DNA of 64,000 nt. Source: Urechis unicinctus. Taxonomy: Eukaryota; Annelida; Polychaeta; Xenopneusta; Urechidae. Each line of letters begins with the position of its first letter. Position 1 is the stretch's first letter. The notes beneath the pieces were generated by a model. The model did not search any database. It worked only from the letters and a program-made list of their open reading frames with translations, and was not told the origin of the DNA. The stretch covers positions 25,294,277 to 25,358,276 of the forward strand of contig CM067343.1 of assembly GCA_034190875.2 (NCBI GenBank), in the 5' to 3' direction. Below are positions 1 through 45,200 of the stretch, piece by piece. A program made the translations under genes and the position numbers.

Positions 1-302
1 GTGTCTCATGTTTATTCAGGGTTTGTATGGATGTATTCAAGTTTGCAAGAATGTTGTTGTTTTACTGACTGGGTTTTTAGCCTGTCAAACATGGCTACTG
101 AACGTCGGTCAATCAACCCAACTTACCTTACAGCGGTCAAATCGAGAGAGTCGGACAGTTGCGTTATATTGTCGATGTCTACTGATATCACAACGTCCAT
201 TTAAAAAACAATAATTAACCATCGTGCTCTTGATATGCCCTAAGATGATGAAATCGATGCTTAATTCCACATATAAAGCCAGTGATATTGTTTGTCTGTC
301 AG

Positions 303-29693
<29,391 letters not shown>

Positions 29694-29999
29694 ACGGCTT
29701 CGGTTGAACTACTGCAGACAGATTATAGGTTTTGAATCGCACAGGGTATTGTAGCATTTTGCAGTATTCACATTTAATATTTGTGTGTTTAAAATTTGTA
29801 AATAAAACAGGTTATGTGTATATATATAAAATAAACTCTTTAGTGAATTGGTTTATCATATAAAATGTTCACATCTATGTCTTGCATTTGGTATATGGTA
29901 TTTGATATAAAATCATAATCACTTAGTTTTCGTTTAGGTAGTTGGTAGTTGAAGTTTTGGCAAACAGGCTTGTTGAATATCAATATTCGATGCTTATAT

Positions 30000-30278
<279 letters not shown>

Positions 30279-32132
30279 CAGGATCCCCTTAATTTTAACC
30301 GCATTAAGGTGTTTTTGAACACGACAGAGACTCTTTGTTTCCTCGCTATGAGTTCGGTAATTGAAGCCATCAGAAGCTTTATGTTAGCAGCTGTTAGCTT
30401 TTGTTCAGTCCGCCACTGGTGTTCATTTTATATGGAGGCCGCATAGAAATATATATTAATCTGTGGCAGGCTGTCTGAATCATGGGAACAAACAGATGTA
30501 TAAAACATTTGTATAAGAGCAAATTATAATTATTGAGTTGTTCTAATATCGTTAACGAGCATTTTATGTTGCAAAATTTGCAACAGCAAACGCCGACGTA
30601 GGCAGTTTGGTAGGCAATCTATTATGGAGTAAAGAACCGTGCGTGTGCTATATAGGTGTGCACTACAGTATCGTTTCTAACAACTTTTAGATGCACTAAG
30701 AGGCAATAGAACTGTCCGTCAGCTATGATAAAACAGAATGATATATGACAGCCGGCAGTCTAATGGGCATCAGGTGTCGCATATGAAGCCCCAAGAATCG
30801 CCACTTAAGCACGCACATTTAGCGGTGAAATCCATCATTGGCGTCACCGCAGTTTGTCAATCGAGAAGCCATTGTTCAGCAATCACGCAGCGCATCGCAT
30901 ATCCGGTGACTTTTGTTCATGGACAAAAAGGGAAACTCTGTACTGTGGTATTGTTGTGCTGACCGATATTAATTTTAATGTCGTATTCCAACAATAATCG
31001 TGGTAATTTTTTTATCTCACGCACTGAGAGACATGTGTGTCTTATCCAATCCCCGATGCTTTCTCATATAATAACGTGACCTTCAGACAGGAATGGTATC
31101 TCCATGGCGGAGGTTTTGGCGGTTATGTTCCGCCGTGACTCGCTGGTTTCTTGTTCGGGTTTCTTGTGAATTATTTCGAACAAACTTTGCCTTGAATATA
31201 ATGAGTTAATTGTACAGCATGCAGTGGGTGTCTGTTTGTGGATCCCATCCGCCACGGTCGTTTGACTGCGCTATTTGCATTTGCCATTTACACAAACATT
31301 ACTCTTCAACACATTTGTATTACCGAAAATAAGATGAGCACATCTGATGTGAAGTCTGAGCAAACGATGAGTTTGCTGTCTCCTTTATGAACGGCTTAGA
31401 CAAACGCTTTGGCATTCGATTGGTGACAAAGCATGGAAATGCCACACGATAATGCAACATCTACGAGTAACGTTGGAAGTGAGTTCATTAAACTGTAGTG
31501 GGTGTCGAATATCAAAAGGAGCGTAATACAAAATGAAAATTAGAACGACCTTGGTATAAAGTCAAAAATAATAATATACATTTTGTGATTCTTTTGATTT
31601 CAATGGTATAAATATCACACAGCAGGTTATCATATTTTAATGAAAATGAATAGGAGAGCGAAGATAACTGAAAATAAGAACATTATTATGCAGAGTAATA
31701 TTTGGCTGTGGCAAGGGAGGGATAGATCTCCAGAAAAACAAGATAACCGGAGCGAAGCATTTGCGCTTGATGTCACTATTGATGTCAAAGGTCACATTGC
31801 AACGGAGATACGCGAGAATTGTAGTGATGGTAGGACTATTATTATCATCAAACCACCGTTTCTCATCTTGCACACATTCATGACTGACCCCCGAATGATT
31901 AATTAAAATGGATATTAAAGCATATCTCGCGATATTTAAAAAATAAGAACAGCCAGATGTCTCGTGCAATAGGCATGATATAATTAAACATAATTTTAGC
32001 AGTTTAATTGATGATATTTAAGATATGTCCTGGTAAGATATGTCCTCAGATTGGCAACTGCGCCTAGATCCCTCTCGACACATTCTCCAATAAAAACCAT
32101 TCCCACACAGCCACGCCCATATCGGCGGCCAC

Positions 32133-32139
32133 TATAAAA
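32133..32139 (+). promoter_or_regulatory. TATA box of the GPCR gene
   Basis: TATAAAA in a local GC-richer patch (CACGCCCATATCGGCGGCC just before it), 61 bp upstream of the ATG at 32194. This leaves about 30 bp for a short leader. Confidence 0.6.
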
Positions 32140-32193
32140 ACTCATGCATACACGTCTTATAGCTGCAGAACTCTGTTATTGCGGGTTATAAGC

Positions 32194-33435
32194 ATGGCAC
32201 TCGATCCGTCAACTGACGCCATGCTTTCAGACGAATACTTAACATCAACTGCGAATTTAATGATGGAAACCAGCGGACCAATTGAAGCCAGTACTAACGA
32301 GTTGCCGGATGATGATCTCACCTTGTATTACCACAATCAAGCGTCTCTGATGTACATTTACGGAGCACCTGTTTTGCTGATAGCGGGAACTTTTGGTAAT
32401 GGGATGACAGTGCTGGTGATGCTGAAGAGGCCAGCGCTGCGAGCCCCAACCAGCAGTGTGTATATGCTGATGCTAGCAGTGCTGGATACTGCCATTCTCT
32501 ATGCTGGGCTAGGACGCCGTTGGTTGAACGAAGTGGCAAATGTGGATGTCCGAAGTCTCAGTGATGCAGGATGCAAAACCCATATTGCCTTCTTGTACTT
32601 CAGCATACAACTTGAGGCTTGGGTTATTGTACATTTGACATTGGAGAGACTAGTTGCAGTAATGTGGCCACATCTTATGAAGGTTTACTTCAGCAAACGC
32701 CGAGCGATAATCGGACTAATCATCACAGGATTCATTCTCGTAGCATTCGACTTGCACTATTTCTTCACACAACGACTAGTACTTGTAGGAACTCCAACTG
32801 GGCTGTTGAAGGTGTGTACCTTAAAGATGAAATATTTGTATTTCGCTGTGAATGTATGGCCTTGGTTAGACACCACTTTGGCGTCTTTACTGCCATTTCT
32901 TATTTTAATAACTACAAATGTAACTATTGCCATAAAAATAGTTAAACACAACCGTAGTATGAATCTTGGCACAAACCACAATGCGGGCAAGTCGAAAATG
33001 ACAAATATGACCGCCATATTATTTGCTGTTTCAATAACTTTCCTTGTCCTAACCGGTCCAATTTGTTTTTGCTTGGTATTTATGGCTGGCATTGATGATA
33101 GCGCAAGCGATATCTATATAGCTAAAGTGCAACTCACTTTTGCAGTCATGAATATTTTGTATTATCTTAATTGTGTTATCAACTTTCTGATGTATTGTAT
33201 AAGTTCTCCAAAGTTTAGAAAAGAAAGCCTAGCTTTGTTCATGAGAAAAAACTCTATACATCCGGTGAGTACAATCGGTAACGCGTTCGAAGCTGGTCAA
33301 CGTTCGTCGGTACTCGGCAGGCACCAGGCGACATCACACAGGGAGCTGGGTTGTGTCACTCAAGCTAATACCCGTGTTGATAATAACAGCATTCAAAACA
33401 GCACCCAGATGGCAGTATTCGATGCACAGGGGTGA
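32194..33435 (+). CDS. Rhodopsin-family (class A) G protein-coupled receptor, orphan peptide-receptor-like, single exon
   Basis: A 413-residue, intronless, seven-helix receptor. ATG at 32194 in good context (AGCATGG); an upstream TTG at 32179 is in frame but unlikely. TM1 at about 54-77 contains the conserved GN pair. TM2 (88-107) has LAVLD. C127 and C208 can form the extracellular disulfide. TM3 ends in ERL at 151-153 in place of DRY. TM7 (310-336) has NFLMY in place of NPxxY, followed by the basic helix [18 protein letters not shown] is typical of invertebrate FMRFamide-like and GPR139-like orphan receptors. The long acidic N-terminus has no clear signal peptide. It probably signals at the plasma membrane; the ligand is unknown. 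Confidence 0.88.
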   Translation: MALDPSTDAMLSDEYLTSTANLMMETSGPIEASTNELPDDDLTLYYHNQASLMYIYGAPVLLIAGTFGNGMTVLVMLKRPALRAPTSSVYMLMLAVLDTAILYAGLGRRWLNEVANVDVRSLSDAGCKTHIAFLYFSIQLEAWVIVHLTLERLVAVMWPHLMKVYFSKRRAIIGLIITGFILVAFDLHYFFTQRLVLVGTPTGLLKVCTLKMKYLYFAVNVWPWLDTTLASLLPFLILITTNVTIAIKIVKHNRSMNLGTNHNAGKSKMTNMTAILFAVSITFLVLTGPICFCLVFMAGIDDSASDIYIAKVQLTFAVMNILYYLNCVINFLMYCISSPKFRKESLALFMRKNSIHPVSTIGNAFEAGQRSSVLGRHQATSHRELGCVTQANTRVDNNSIQNSTQMAVFDAQG

Positions 33436-33616
33436 AACACAATGAGGAAAGAGAATACAGAACAATACCTAGACAAATGAAAGCAAAGGATCCGAAGATT
33501 TGTAAATGAACGTATCGGTTCCGCAAGGTGTGACTGATTAACAGATGATGACAGCAAACAAATAGGATTGGCTCGATTATCTATTGTATAAGCATATATG
33601 GAAATACAAATATACA

Positions 33617-33745
<129 letters not shown>

Positions 33746-33825
33746 AGTAAATATAGATATTCATTATAAAAAATATTTCAATATACTCATACGCATAATA
33801 TATATATAGATTCAATATTTATATT

Positions 33826-34315
<490 letters not shown>

Positions 34316-34421
34316 GCAATTTTAGGTCAGCTGAAAGCAAATCCATGTTGTTTTGTAATTTTCTCATTAACTAGGGCACCAATGATTTTCAGGTATTCAA
34401 CAAGTTTTACATGCTCATATT

Positions 34422-34612
34422 GTTAGAGTATAATTGGTATAGTACTATTATATTCACATCATTTGCGCATGTGTAAGATTAGCTCTTTCATCTTGTTTCA
34501 AAACACACAATAAATATTGGTAGAGTATAATTTGTATAGTATTATTACATTCTCATCATTTGCGTATGTGTAAGATTAGCACTTTCATCTTGTTTCAAGA
34601 CACGCAATAAAA
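34422..34612 (+). repeat. ~92-bp tandem duplication
   Basis: Two copies of a unit containing CATCATTTGCGTATGTG and CTTTCATCTTGTTTCAA, each ending near a CACAATAAA or CGCAATAAA signal. Confidence 0.9.
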
Positions 34613-35842
34613 TAATTCATGTTGCAAGGAGGCTGGTCGTAATGTAGTTCTTCACAAAGATGCCACGAGGAAACCAGTGGGGACTATTACTACATTATCG
34701 GCGAAGGGGTTAAGTTCATATTATGATTTCCATCCACGTGACTAGAAACATCCCGCGTATCATTAATTGTTACAAAGGACGTCAAAGCGATCAATTTGGT
34801 AGGCAGTTTGTATCATGAATATTAAATAAATCTTTTTACCAATGATAAGATATAACCACCCCGACCTGATTTGCAAGAGCAAAATTTCCAGGTCGCTTAT
34901 TTTTTCTTACCACAGCCTTCGTATATTTCTAACACAATAATAGATATATGTCGTATCAAATACGATAGATGCAAAAGATGAATATTGTGATTGCATTTTG
35001 CACCTGTACACGATTTCCCTTACCTGACTACTCGAAAATCGTAGATCACACCGATAGTGCGTTGAATTTCCCTCAATAAATCTTATCAATAGAAAGCGAC
35101 GAGTGTGAATGGTGATTATGACGATAATGGCCTCCCGGAAATAAGGTATCAACTCGGATATTGCATCTGTAGATGTCAAGCCGACTATTGCAAGTCGATT
35201 ATGTTACCAACGTAAGTCCCGAACGTGTTCTCGAAATGCTATTTGTAAATAAATAATGGTATGGCCTGGTTAGCGTGTATATAGTCAGAATATATATAGG
35301 GCCGAATATATGTGCCCGCCAGTGTGTTACAATATCTTCCTGCTGAAATCTAATTGAGGTTAACAGCCTGTTGCAGTCAAAACTTCCGACGCGGACCCAT
35401 TTAACACTCAAAGCTTTAATTGAAACTTCACGTAACAGGGAAAATCTACGTAACAAGGTCCATTACAAGTCTCAATAAAATTTCCATCATTGCATTAGCT
35501 TCAGACAATGTGCATACAACCAACCAATCATAGCCGAGCAAACATCCTCGTAAAATATCAAAGGAAATTGTAATTTTTGGCCGAAGAACACAGCCACAAA
35601 TACGTCGTCAAACAAATTCATTTGCAATGACATGCCTTTAATGCACACCGTACGACTGTGTTGCTTGCAGCTGAAGGGTCTTGCTCCACAATTCGTTCTG
35701 ATATGTGATTGGCGCTCCGTGTCCCGTAAATGATACAAATTTCCTGTAGGCTTGATCAAAAATACACTGACAAACACAGGTACAAATGCACACACAAATA
35801 CGCATTAACACATGCCGTCTCATACACACACACGTACGCGCG

Positions 35843-35977
<135 letters not shown>

Positions 35978-35979
35978 AT

Positions 35980-36230
35980 AAATGGATCGGGTGTCAGATG
36001 TCATATCAGACTATTATATATCTGAAGCTTTCACTGTGGCATGAGCATATCGTCAGGTGGCATTGTATCACTGGTGTAACAGATGCAACTGTGTCTTAAG
36101 TCCCATTTCTTTCAGAGATCACCTTTCACAAACAGTCATGCCAATGACAAAAAAATATAATTGCAGTCATAGCAGTTCATACGCCCGTACTGTGGGCATG
36201 ACATATTAAAAGCTTTCATTATAGCGCACC
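35980..36230 (+). repeat. Dispersed repeat, copy 1
   Basis: Shares ATATCTGAAGCTTTC, CTGTGTCTTAAGTC, TTTCAGAGATCACCT (copy 2 has one change) and CATAGCAGTT with 40418-40690 in the same order. Both copies follow an (AT)n array. Confidence 0.75.
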
Positions 36231-37267
36231 TGTGTTCATACCAGTTGTTGTGACACTGGCATTACGCCTGGGTCTCATATGTTGCCGGTTATAAACATTA
36301 TCTTCCACATACTGTCCACATACACATAGAACTACAAGGTGCAAAAACCAGGACACCACGAATGCTACTTAGTACCCAGAAAGTTCACCACCTTACAATA
36401 TATGTGCATTTTGTATACGGTCAGGCATTCCAGATGTGAATGCATTTCAAGTTTGAACAAGTGGAAAAGTAACCTTACCGTAGTCTGATTGACTACGTTA
36501 CAAAATCCTAAACTTGAGGAGCTGGATCGACTAAAAACGAGCAGAGTAGGCGATATGAGAGGCAAAACTTCCCCTAAGGGCACAAAGAATCAGCTTTGTT
36601 AAAAGGCGAAAACATGTAATAACAGTCAATTTCCTTTTTTCTAAACATGGGAAACAGAGAGGTTGATAATGTACAGCATTACCCAGCAAGACCACAATTT
36701 CTGTAGAGAGACTGATGTTACATCCACGCAAGGGCTGTTATCAGTTGCATTATGAACAGGATACGCGGCGCATAATAGAAGAATCACACTAAATAGATGC
36801 GAAATAAATCATAACAAATATGTATATAGTACTTCTTCATGCACGTAAACTAATTTGAACGTCAAATCAATGTCCAAGCAATTGTCTGATATGCACTGAC
36901 GTGTCAAGCTGTTTTGCCATACGATAATCTATATGCACATCCATATTTTGCAATGCCATGCCCTTACTGCATCCTAGGCTCGACCGCGCACAGCTTGTAT
37001 GCGAGTCAGTCATGTTAGCCTGAAAAAAAGCAATGTGGGTTTTACACGAAATAAATACAGAGCACCTTTTATCGAAACACAAAGAGAACATTGCAGTCAG
37101 AACTATTCCCGAAAACATTACAAGGAGAAGAAAGAATGGGATATAGGACGATAGCAGCAGATGTAAATGGTGATGTCGATGATGGATATCAGAGGCTAGA
37201 ATGAAAGCATCCGATCCACAAGATGTGAAAGATGAACTGATAGTGACATATTCAGATATGATAACAC

Positions 37268-37506
37268 ATATATATATATATATAAACATGAATATATATA
37301 TATATAGAGATATATGATATATATACAGAGATATATAGAGACAGAGAGATAGGAGATATACAGAGAGGTAGAGAGGAGAGATAGAGAGGGAGAGAGAGAG
37401 AGATACAGAGGAGAGAGAGACAAAGAGAGAGAGAGAGAGAGATATCATATATATATATATGTATATATATAGATATATATATATATATATATAGATATAT
37501 ATAATA

Positions 37507-37596
<90 letters not shown>

Positions 37597-37634
37597 ATAT
37601 ATGATGACATATATATATATATATATGGGAGTCC

Positions 37635-37668
<34 letters not shown>

Positions 37669-37800
37669 CTAGATATATATATATAGATATATCTGATAGT
37701 CAAATATATATATAATCTATCGAATCGCTAATCCCTCTATCTCTATATAGATCTCTCTCTCTCTCTATATATCATGCTGCGGTATAAATATATCTCTCTA
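37268..37800. repeat. Mixed (AT)n and (GA)n microsatellite
   Basis: AT arrays flank a GA-rich block (about 37330-37443). The end carries a short duplicate (CTATCGAATCGCTAA and GCTGCGGTATAAAT) that recurs at 37875-37912. Confidence 0.9.
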
Positions 37801-40179
37801 TATATCTATCTCCTCTTCGTGTGAAAGATGACCAGATAGTGGGGAGGGGGTATGATGACACGTCTGAAGTCAAATCTATCGAATCGCTAACACGTTCGTG
37901 CTGCGGTATAAATCCATAGCTTCCGTCATTGCATTTAGCTATTCTGTAACCCAATGTCCGCGATAAAGTTTCTCTTCGTTGAAAAACCATGCTTTGTCAT
38001 GTACTGTTATCCGACAATAAATTTTAAATGACGTTAAAACTTTATCCATGTTGCCATCTGTGCTACTGAAATTAACAACGTTGGTCTATAACTGTTTATT
38101 TACAAAATGAATAATTTAGACCTATTCTGAAAACCTTGATTTGTCTCAAACCACTGGTGATAAACAGTTGTTTTACAGAAAACCACTTTCCCCATTCATG
38201 TAGCGAACAAAATACCTCTGCATAGACAATTAACAGTTACTATATAAAAAACCTAACTATGCTGTTGACTTTAATCATGATTATCCAGTGAAATATACAA
38301 ATAGCACTAGAATGTCTCCCGATCAATAATGAGTTTTAAGTGTTCAACAAAAATACTATGCGAGCTAAAACATAGGGTTTATTCCTACACTTAACTGAAA
38401 AACATACCGGAAGGAGCACTATATAAATCAAACATTGCCCGCATGTTGATTGGTACGCTAATACAAATAAAGGTTCGCTCTCCTAATGAAATGACAAGAT
38501 ATGTAAAACTCTTCCATCCCATGTTTAGCATCAATATCAATATAATGTCGTTAATCATACCATTGAGGCACTAACTGGTTTCTCAGATGGGGTGTGAAAC
38601 TCTTTATGTTGCAACGTTCTCTTTAAAAATTCTAATCAGATCCCTCGGAATAACTCCAGGTGATAGTAGTGAGAAAGTAATCGCCACTGTGCTACGTTCA
38701 AGTACTTGAAATATGTGGAAAATAGATTAACCATGAATATGTGTGTTGCTATGTCGGCTGAACACAGCAATGTGCGTGTTGATATGTCAATTGGTAGCGG
38801 GTTTTTTTTGTTCAAACCAACTTAATATTAATGACTCCTACAGTTGTCAGAGTTTTGTCAATCTTTGTTGGTGTGACGTGTGCCTGGAAGTGTGTCTAGG
38901 TTAGTTTTGAGTTTATTCACATGTGTTAGTGACTGCATTACGACAGTCGTGCAGACCTTAAGCAAATTTCCAATAGGTAGTATAGTGCAAGTATAACTGT
39001 GGATTAATTGTTTTGCGGTAAGCTCCACATATTCAATGCCTGTCTAAACAAAGCACTGTCCTTCGCTATCCACTTTTAACCAACAATGTGGCTATTGTCT
39101 CTAGTTTATTTGGAAGACTGAGGGTTCTTCTAAGTTGACGTTTCATACAAAATGGTAAATGAAGTATAAAACTCATTTCCACTGACTCTGTGGGTGGATT
39201 GGATTGTGTTTTGCAAAGGGTTGTCATGTTTTTGTTTTTCTGCATGGACTCATCTGCATGTTATGCTAAATTACTTAGCATAACGGTTGCATAATTCCTA
39301 CAAAAAACAATACTAAATAAGGAATATAACACCCATGGCAGCAAGAAATTGTGCTGGCAACCATGTAATTAAAACTTGATCTGCACCCTTAATAACAAAT
39401 GGGTGCAAATGTAGATTAATAATAGATTACAAAGGCAGCATAAATGCTATGTTAATTATAACGAGCAATGCTGAATATGGTCCTAAAATACCCATTGTAA
39501 CAATAAATGAATTTAGCAAACATGCAGATTCTCCTGCTCCTGCAACATTAAAAAAGCGAAAATAATATGGCTACGAGTTTCTAATCTGCTACGTGTATAT
39601 GTCTAACCACTAGCGTATATCATATTAGGCCAACTGCTGTGCAATTAATAACCTTGAAATAGCAATAAAAATAGTGCTGAAGTTTTGTTATGGCGATGGG
39701 GCAAACGTGGAAGGGTATGAAACTCATCTTCCAGCAAGCCATCCCTAGTCGCATTCCCTTCTGCAATGACTGCCATCGTAAGCAATTGAGGCAATTTGTA
39801 TCTTTCAAATCTAATCTAACTGTAGACAAGTGATAGAATGGAACCTCGCCAAAGTGTTTGATAACCTTCTTCGAAACAGTTGTTATTGGACCATGCTATT
39901 GGACAATGATGTAGGCTGCATTTTAATTGGCATCAAATGTCACAACTAAAGGCCAGTAATCGAATCGCATGCACGCGCTTGATTGGTGAAATACATGCAT
40001 GTATGATGCTGCTATTCGATAGACCATCGTTTTGCAATCACGTAGGATGTTTTGTATTCGCAGACCTTTGCACAGGGAAAAACAAAAGACGTTGTTGTTT
40101 GTGCTGGAGAGAGCAAACAACTTCATGTCACTCTTATTATTGACAATTTTAACTCCTTCAGGCCGATGAGCTAGCTATA

Positions 40180-40362
<183 letters not shown>

Positions 40363-40417
40363 GGTTACGGTGTGTTGTAAAACATGATTTAGTGTGTGAC
40401 CATAAAAGGAATTGGGA

Positions 40418-40690
40418 CACTTGGATGGGTCGGAAGTCCAATATGACAATCGGGTATTACATATCTGAAGCTTTCCTTGTGGCGCATTCGTCTTCGTCAT
40501 AGTTAGAATATCATCAGATAGTGTTATACCACTGCCGTACTATATGCAGCTGTGTCTTAAGTCTCTCTTCTTTCAAAGATCACCTCTCATCATCAGTTAT
40601 GCCCATTGCCAGGTTAATATTGATTTACTTGCACCCATAGCAGTTTATGCGCCAGTAATTTAGGTATGGCGCAAATCAATTCCTAGAATC
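40418..40690 (+). repeat. Dispersed repeat, copy 2
   Basis: Diverged copy of 35980-36230, collinear and in the same orientation. It also lies downstream of an (AT)n array, suggesting the array is part of, or a target for, the repeat family. Confidence 0.75.
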
Positions 40691-42204
40691 ATTATGTCAC
40701 TGTATGGTACAGGCAATGAGGATTGTATCACCAAGTATAGGTTGGCCAAGTGCGTATCTAAAAGTTATTGTAGGAAAACAAATGAAGATGCATTATCTTT
40801 TTTGTTTGTTTTCTGTGAATGTTCATACAATACTGCCAACGAAATCTATTTTGTGTGAATTGTGAATAACAATGCTGCCAACGGCGTTTAGCGTCTTATG
40901 GCATGAACAGAAAATAGATTATCCCAATACGCTGCAGAGTGGCGGAATAAGGGCTTAAATAGATGTCACATTTTTGTCATCGCGCGAGAGATGCAACATC
41001 AGATGAGAGGTGATGATTTATATAACAAAGCTGCAGGTGTTAACGAGATCAAACCATGCAGTCGTTTTTGTATTTCATTCTGAATTGTACGTGCAGCGGT
41101 ATTTCGTACGCGATGGGGTGGGAATGATTAGACAATTATGCTCGCTACGCGAATCGTCGAAAAGTCAGTTGTGAACTTACTGTGCTGCTCTTCTACGTAG
41201 ACTGCCATGCAGTGAACAGTTTATATTCAGTGTTTGAAGGGAATTGCTTTCAAGTAAAATATTGAAACCTGAAGTATGACGTCACGCGAGAGCTAAGCAT
41301 GCTCATGAAAGGACCGTGGGGATTGAAGTCGTTTGCATGTATTGTCCTGTGATTTTTAATTTCTTTTCAGCTTAGTGTTGCAGGTGATTGCACATCGCTT
41401 GCAGATTTGTATATCAGCCGATCTGATACCATCACCTATACACAACAATCCTGCATTTGTCAGCGCTTTGTAACACGACATATGGTGAGTCGTAGGCATG
41501 AATATGTATCAAGGTAAGTACAGGTAATTGTTTCCCCTTGCATGAGTGACTGCATCCAGGTTGTCGACTGATCGGTAGAATGCAAACTCAAAATAAACAT
41601 CGCAGAATTCCAACAATGGAAAAGCAAAAAAGCATGCGTCCTGCAATTAACAGTGAACGTGCTGTCCATATTTTTTAGCAAGGTTTCCGATTGCTCTGAA
41701 TTATCATTTCCTAGAAATGGTAGACGAACCTTGGAAATAAATGCTTATGATTGCTTGGAATTGTGACGGCCAATTAGCTTATATATATTACTTGGTAAAA
41801 CAATGTACAATTATATTCGACGTTTTTACAATTCCTTTAGAATAAAAGAGTTCATCAGTATATTGTCGATTTTGTTTACGTCGACCATTTATGCATTTCA
41901 TACTGAATCACATATATCATTGTCGAACGTTTTGTGGAAAAGGCAAAATGCATTAAAGTGCAATGGAAACTTAATGCATTTTTTCCACAAGATACCTAAC
42001 ACCATACACTTTAAAGTTAGAAGCACATACATTTCGCTGCTCGTTAAGTGTGAGATTAAGTAATAATTGACTTGTAATTGGTGTCTGTGAAACTTTAGTC
42101 TTTGGGTTTGGTTTCTTTTCAAAGCGATGCATTCTTTAATACGTTTGCATGATTCCTAGAACGAGCGATTATAAATAATGGTCCAAGGAATATTTTCAGA
42201 TGAA

Positions 42205-45200
42205 TAAGAATGATATTAAATCAAATTTAAACTTCCCTCACCTGGTTTACAGAAGCCACTAACGAGATTTTATACCGGTTTGATGTACACTGAACACTAT
42301 TCATTCCGTCGCGGTATTCGCTAAAATAGATATACCTACAAAGCGATGTGACATATAAATATCACATTTCGGCGTTTGTCTTATCTGACTCATGCTCTAT
42401 CATTCCATCAAGAGATTACGTTATGGGCAAGTTTGCGTCTTGACATCCCGTGGACCACAGCAGTCATGCGACAGGTCAATATGATCTCATATTATAAGTG
42501 AATAAGAAATGTTAGCAACCACAATGCAACACGCATGCGTAGTGTTAACGAAGGTAATCGACAGACATCTTCATCGACATGTGACACCTCGTTGCTCTTT
42601 TTTCACCCGCTAAAGGTTGTCTTTAACGGTCGTGCAAAGCGCCACCTTACGGGCGTAAATTCTCATGCCTCTGACAGTCTTGCGGTTCTGACTAAAACTA
42701 GCAGCCTTCAACATACAAATCAGACAGGAACATCATTTTGTGGAATTCACTTTTTTTGAAGCGATCGTGATCTTCATGAATCCAATTAATGTCATGTTAA
42801 CTATCGCTTCTTTTTCCTGAATTTAAAGAATCCCATGTAAAAACCTGATAGTTATCAGATGTGGAATAATGCACGAATTCTCGAATTTGTGTCAGGTGGG
42901 ATTGTCAGCTGAGATGCAGTTTGTCGACGCCTTCACAATACAGGCGGTCACCGACAAAGAACGTCTCAATTTCAATTTCGTGGCTTCATACGTACCCCTA
43001 TTACAGACAATTATATGCATTATGATATTTTAGTTTTAATCAATTTAATTTTTCTTCATTTCGCAAGTTCATCTCTGTTGTCACTTGACAGGCACCGACA
43101 CAGAAGTTGGATGTAAAACGAGCGTTCTCATACGCCCAGGTAACTTACTACACCTGTCGTCAGTTCATTGTGATGATTGGATGATTAAGTATTTCGTGCC
43201 TGTCCCATATCTAGACCGATTATCTTTTTGTTGAGGTACATGAATTATGCATCTCCATGATGTCAACAGTTTTATTACCTATAATGGTACAGTACAATAA
43301 AAAGATTTGTTTTTCTGTTGCAAAGGCGCTACAAGAACTTCAAGACTTTTGTGACAATGGAGGTCAGCCATCATGTAAAGACAGACAAATGATCATCAGA
43401 AACCTCATGGTATGTTGCAAGCTTTTCGTTTTATTTGATATGTTATCTCAAATCTTCCGTTTCTATTTGATCGACAACAGGGTGTTATGTATGTGTGCGC
43501 AGTGTATCAGGTCGATTATTACGCGCTTCATATCGACTGGGCGTCGGAAAGCCGGTAAGTACAACCCATAAAGTGCGTACTCCATGAGATTGGCTAGGCT
43601 TGTTGTGATGACAATGTTTACAAACGATCCAGTCTTTCTGAACTCTCCCCAAATTTAATAATTGAAATATATTTTATACGCACTCCGAGGGCACTCGCTG
43701 CGACAACGTCCAGCCCGTCTTCATGTTGGCTTATTGATTGCGACTTGTGTAGATATGCGGATAAAGTTCTGGTGCAACTGTACGGCGTGCTGAAAGCGTA
43801 TTCTTGTGGGGACAGCCGCAAGAATTAACTATATCTAGCCAGACATATTGAATTTTTCTTCCGCCAAATTTCCAAAAAGGTACAATTTACTTATTAGCCT
43901 TATCACATGGGGCCATTTATTATGTTCATATAAAGCAAACCTTAAATATGCTACTTTGTTATGGGTAGGGATGGTCATTTGCACAGTTTCTTAAAGTTTG
44001 TCTCAATTGCAATGACCTGGCAGGCGTTTCTGCTGAATCTTCAAGATGTAACTGAAAGATATTTGAACTTTTTAATACCAGGGCACTTTAGGACAGAGAG
44101 CTACAGAAAAGCTAACGGAGCTGATTCGTGACAACCGCAAGATTGTTGATCGTATCACAGAAGATAAAATCAAAAACGTTGCTAAACCCGTTTATCAACG
44201 CAAGGCATGTCCACAGCACCATCTTATTTCTTGAAGATACAATTACTGTCAAAGAAATCCGATGAAATACAGTTTACTCATTGAGATTTGTTGACTGGCT
44301 GTGTACTGCAGGACTTCCGGTACCTCGACATGATGAGTGTCTTGTGTGTCTGCAATGATGTGTCCATCATCCTGCATCAGAATCTAATCAGCCGCCTATG
44401 GCTCTGTGCTAGGAAGGTAATCTCCCTTATTGAACAAATTTCCTAGTTCAACAATTAATGAATGTTGTTGAGGCATTAAGTAAACCAGGCTTTATGTGGT
44501 TTACGCGACTTGCTCGGCCGAAAAGACACAACCAACTATCCATGTGTGTTATTTTAATTGAATAAATTCAAATTATGCTCACAATATGTACAAATCTCAT
44601 CAACCAGCATTGTGATGTGGCAGTTGATATATTCTAATTTGAACTGACCACGTATGCTTCATTTCTGTGCTGGTCAGAAATTGGTGTTACTCACTGAACT
44701 GGGTCAATCAGTGGGCAGAGATTCCAACGTGACATACGTCTCCCCTGACAATGGAAAACAATGGACGCCCCTTCATGAGTTCGCTGACGAGGTTTGAACG
44801 CAATTAGTCTCATAACAGAGTTGTGGTAACTAAAACCAGCGGCGCTTGGTGCGTTTTAGAGGCTAACAAGGGAATATAAGATCCCAAATTGTATTATGGC
44901 CCTTAAGGACGAAGACAATATAATGGCTTTTGTGCAAGATCAAAAACACGAATTTGAGCTCCTTGTACTTGTACGAAGGATTTGTTTCCCATTTAAGCAT
45001 ACAAATGGCGAGAGAATGTCCTTCCTGAATTGTCAGCAGGATCTCATTGCAAAACTTTGCCAGGTAAGAAATAATTGATAACTAATATTTGAATAGAAAT
45101 GAATGGCGAATAGGATTCAAATTCTCCACCCCTTATCCATCAACAAAGACATATCACCTTGTTGTTAATGGCGGAGTAAAACACCTGTAATCGTGCTGTA

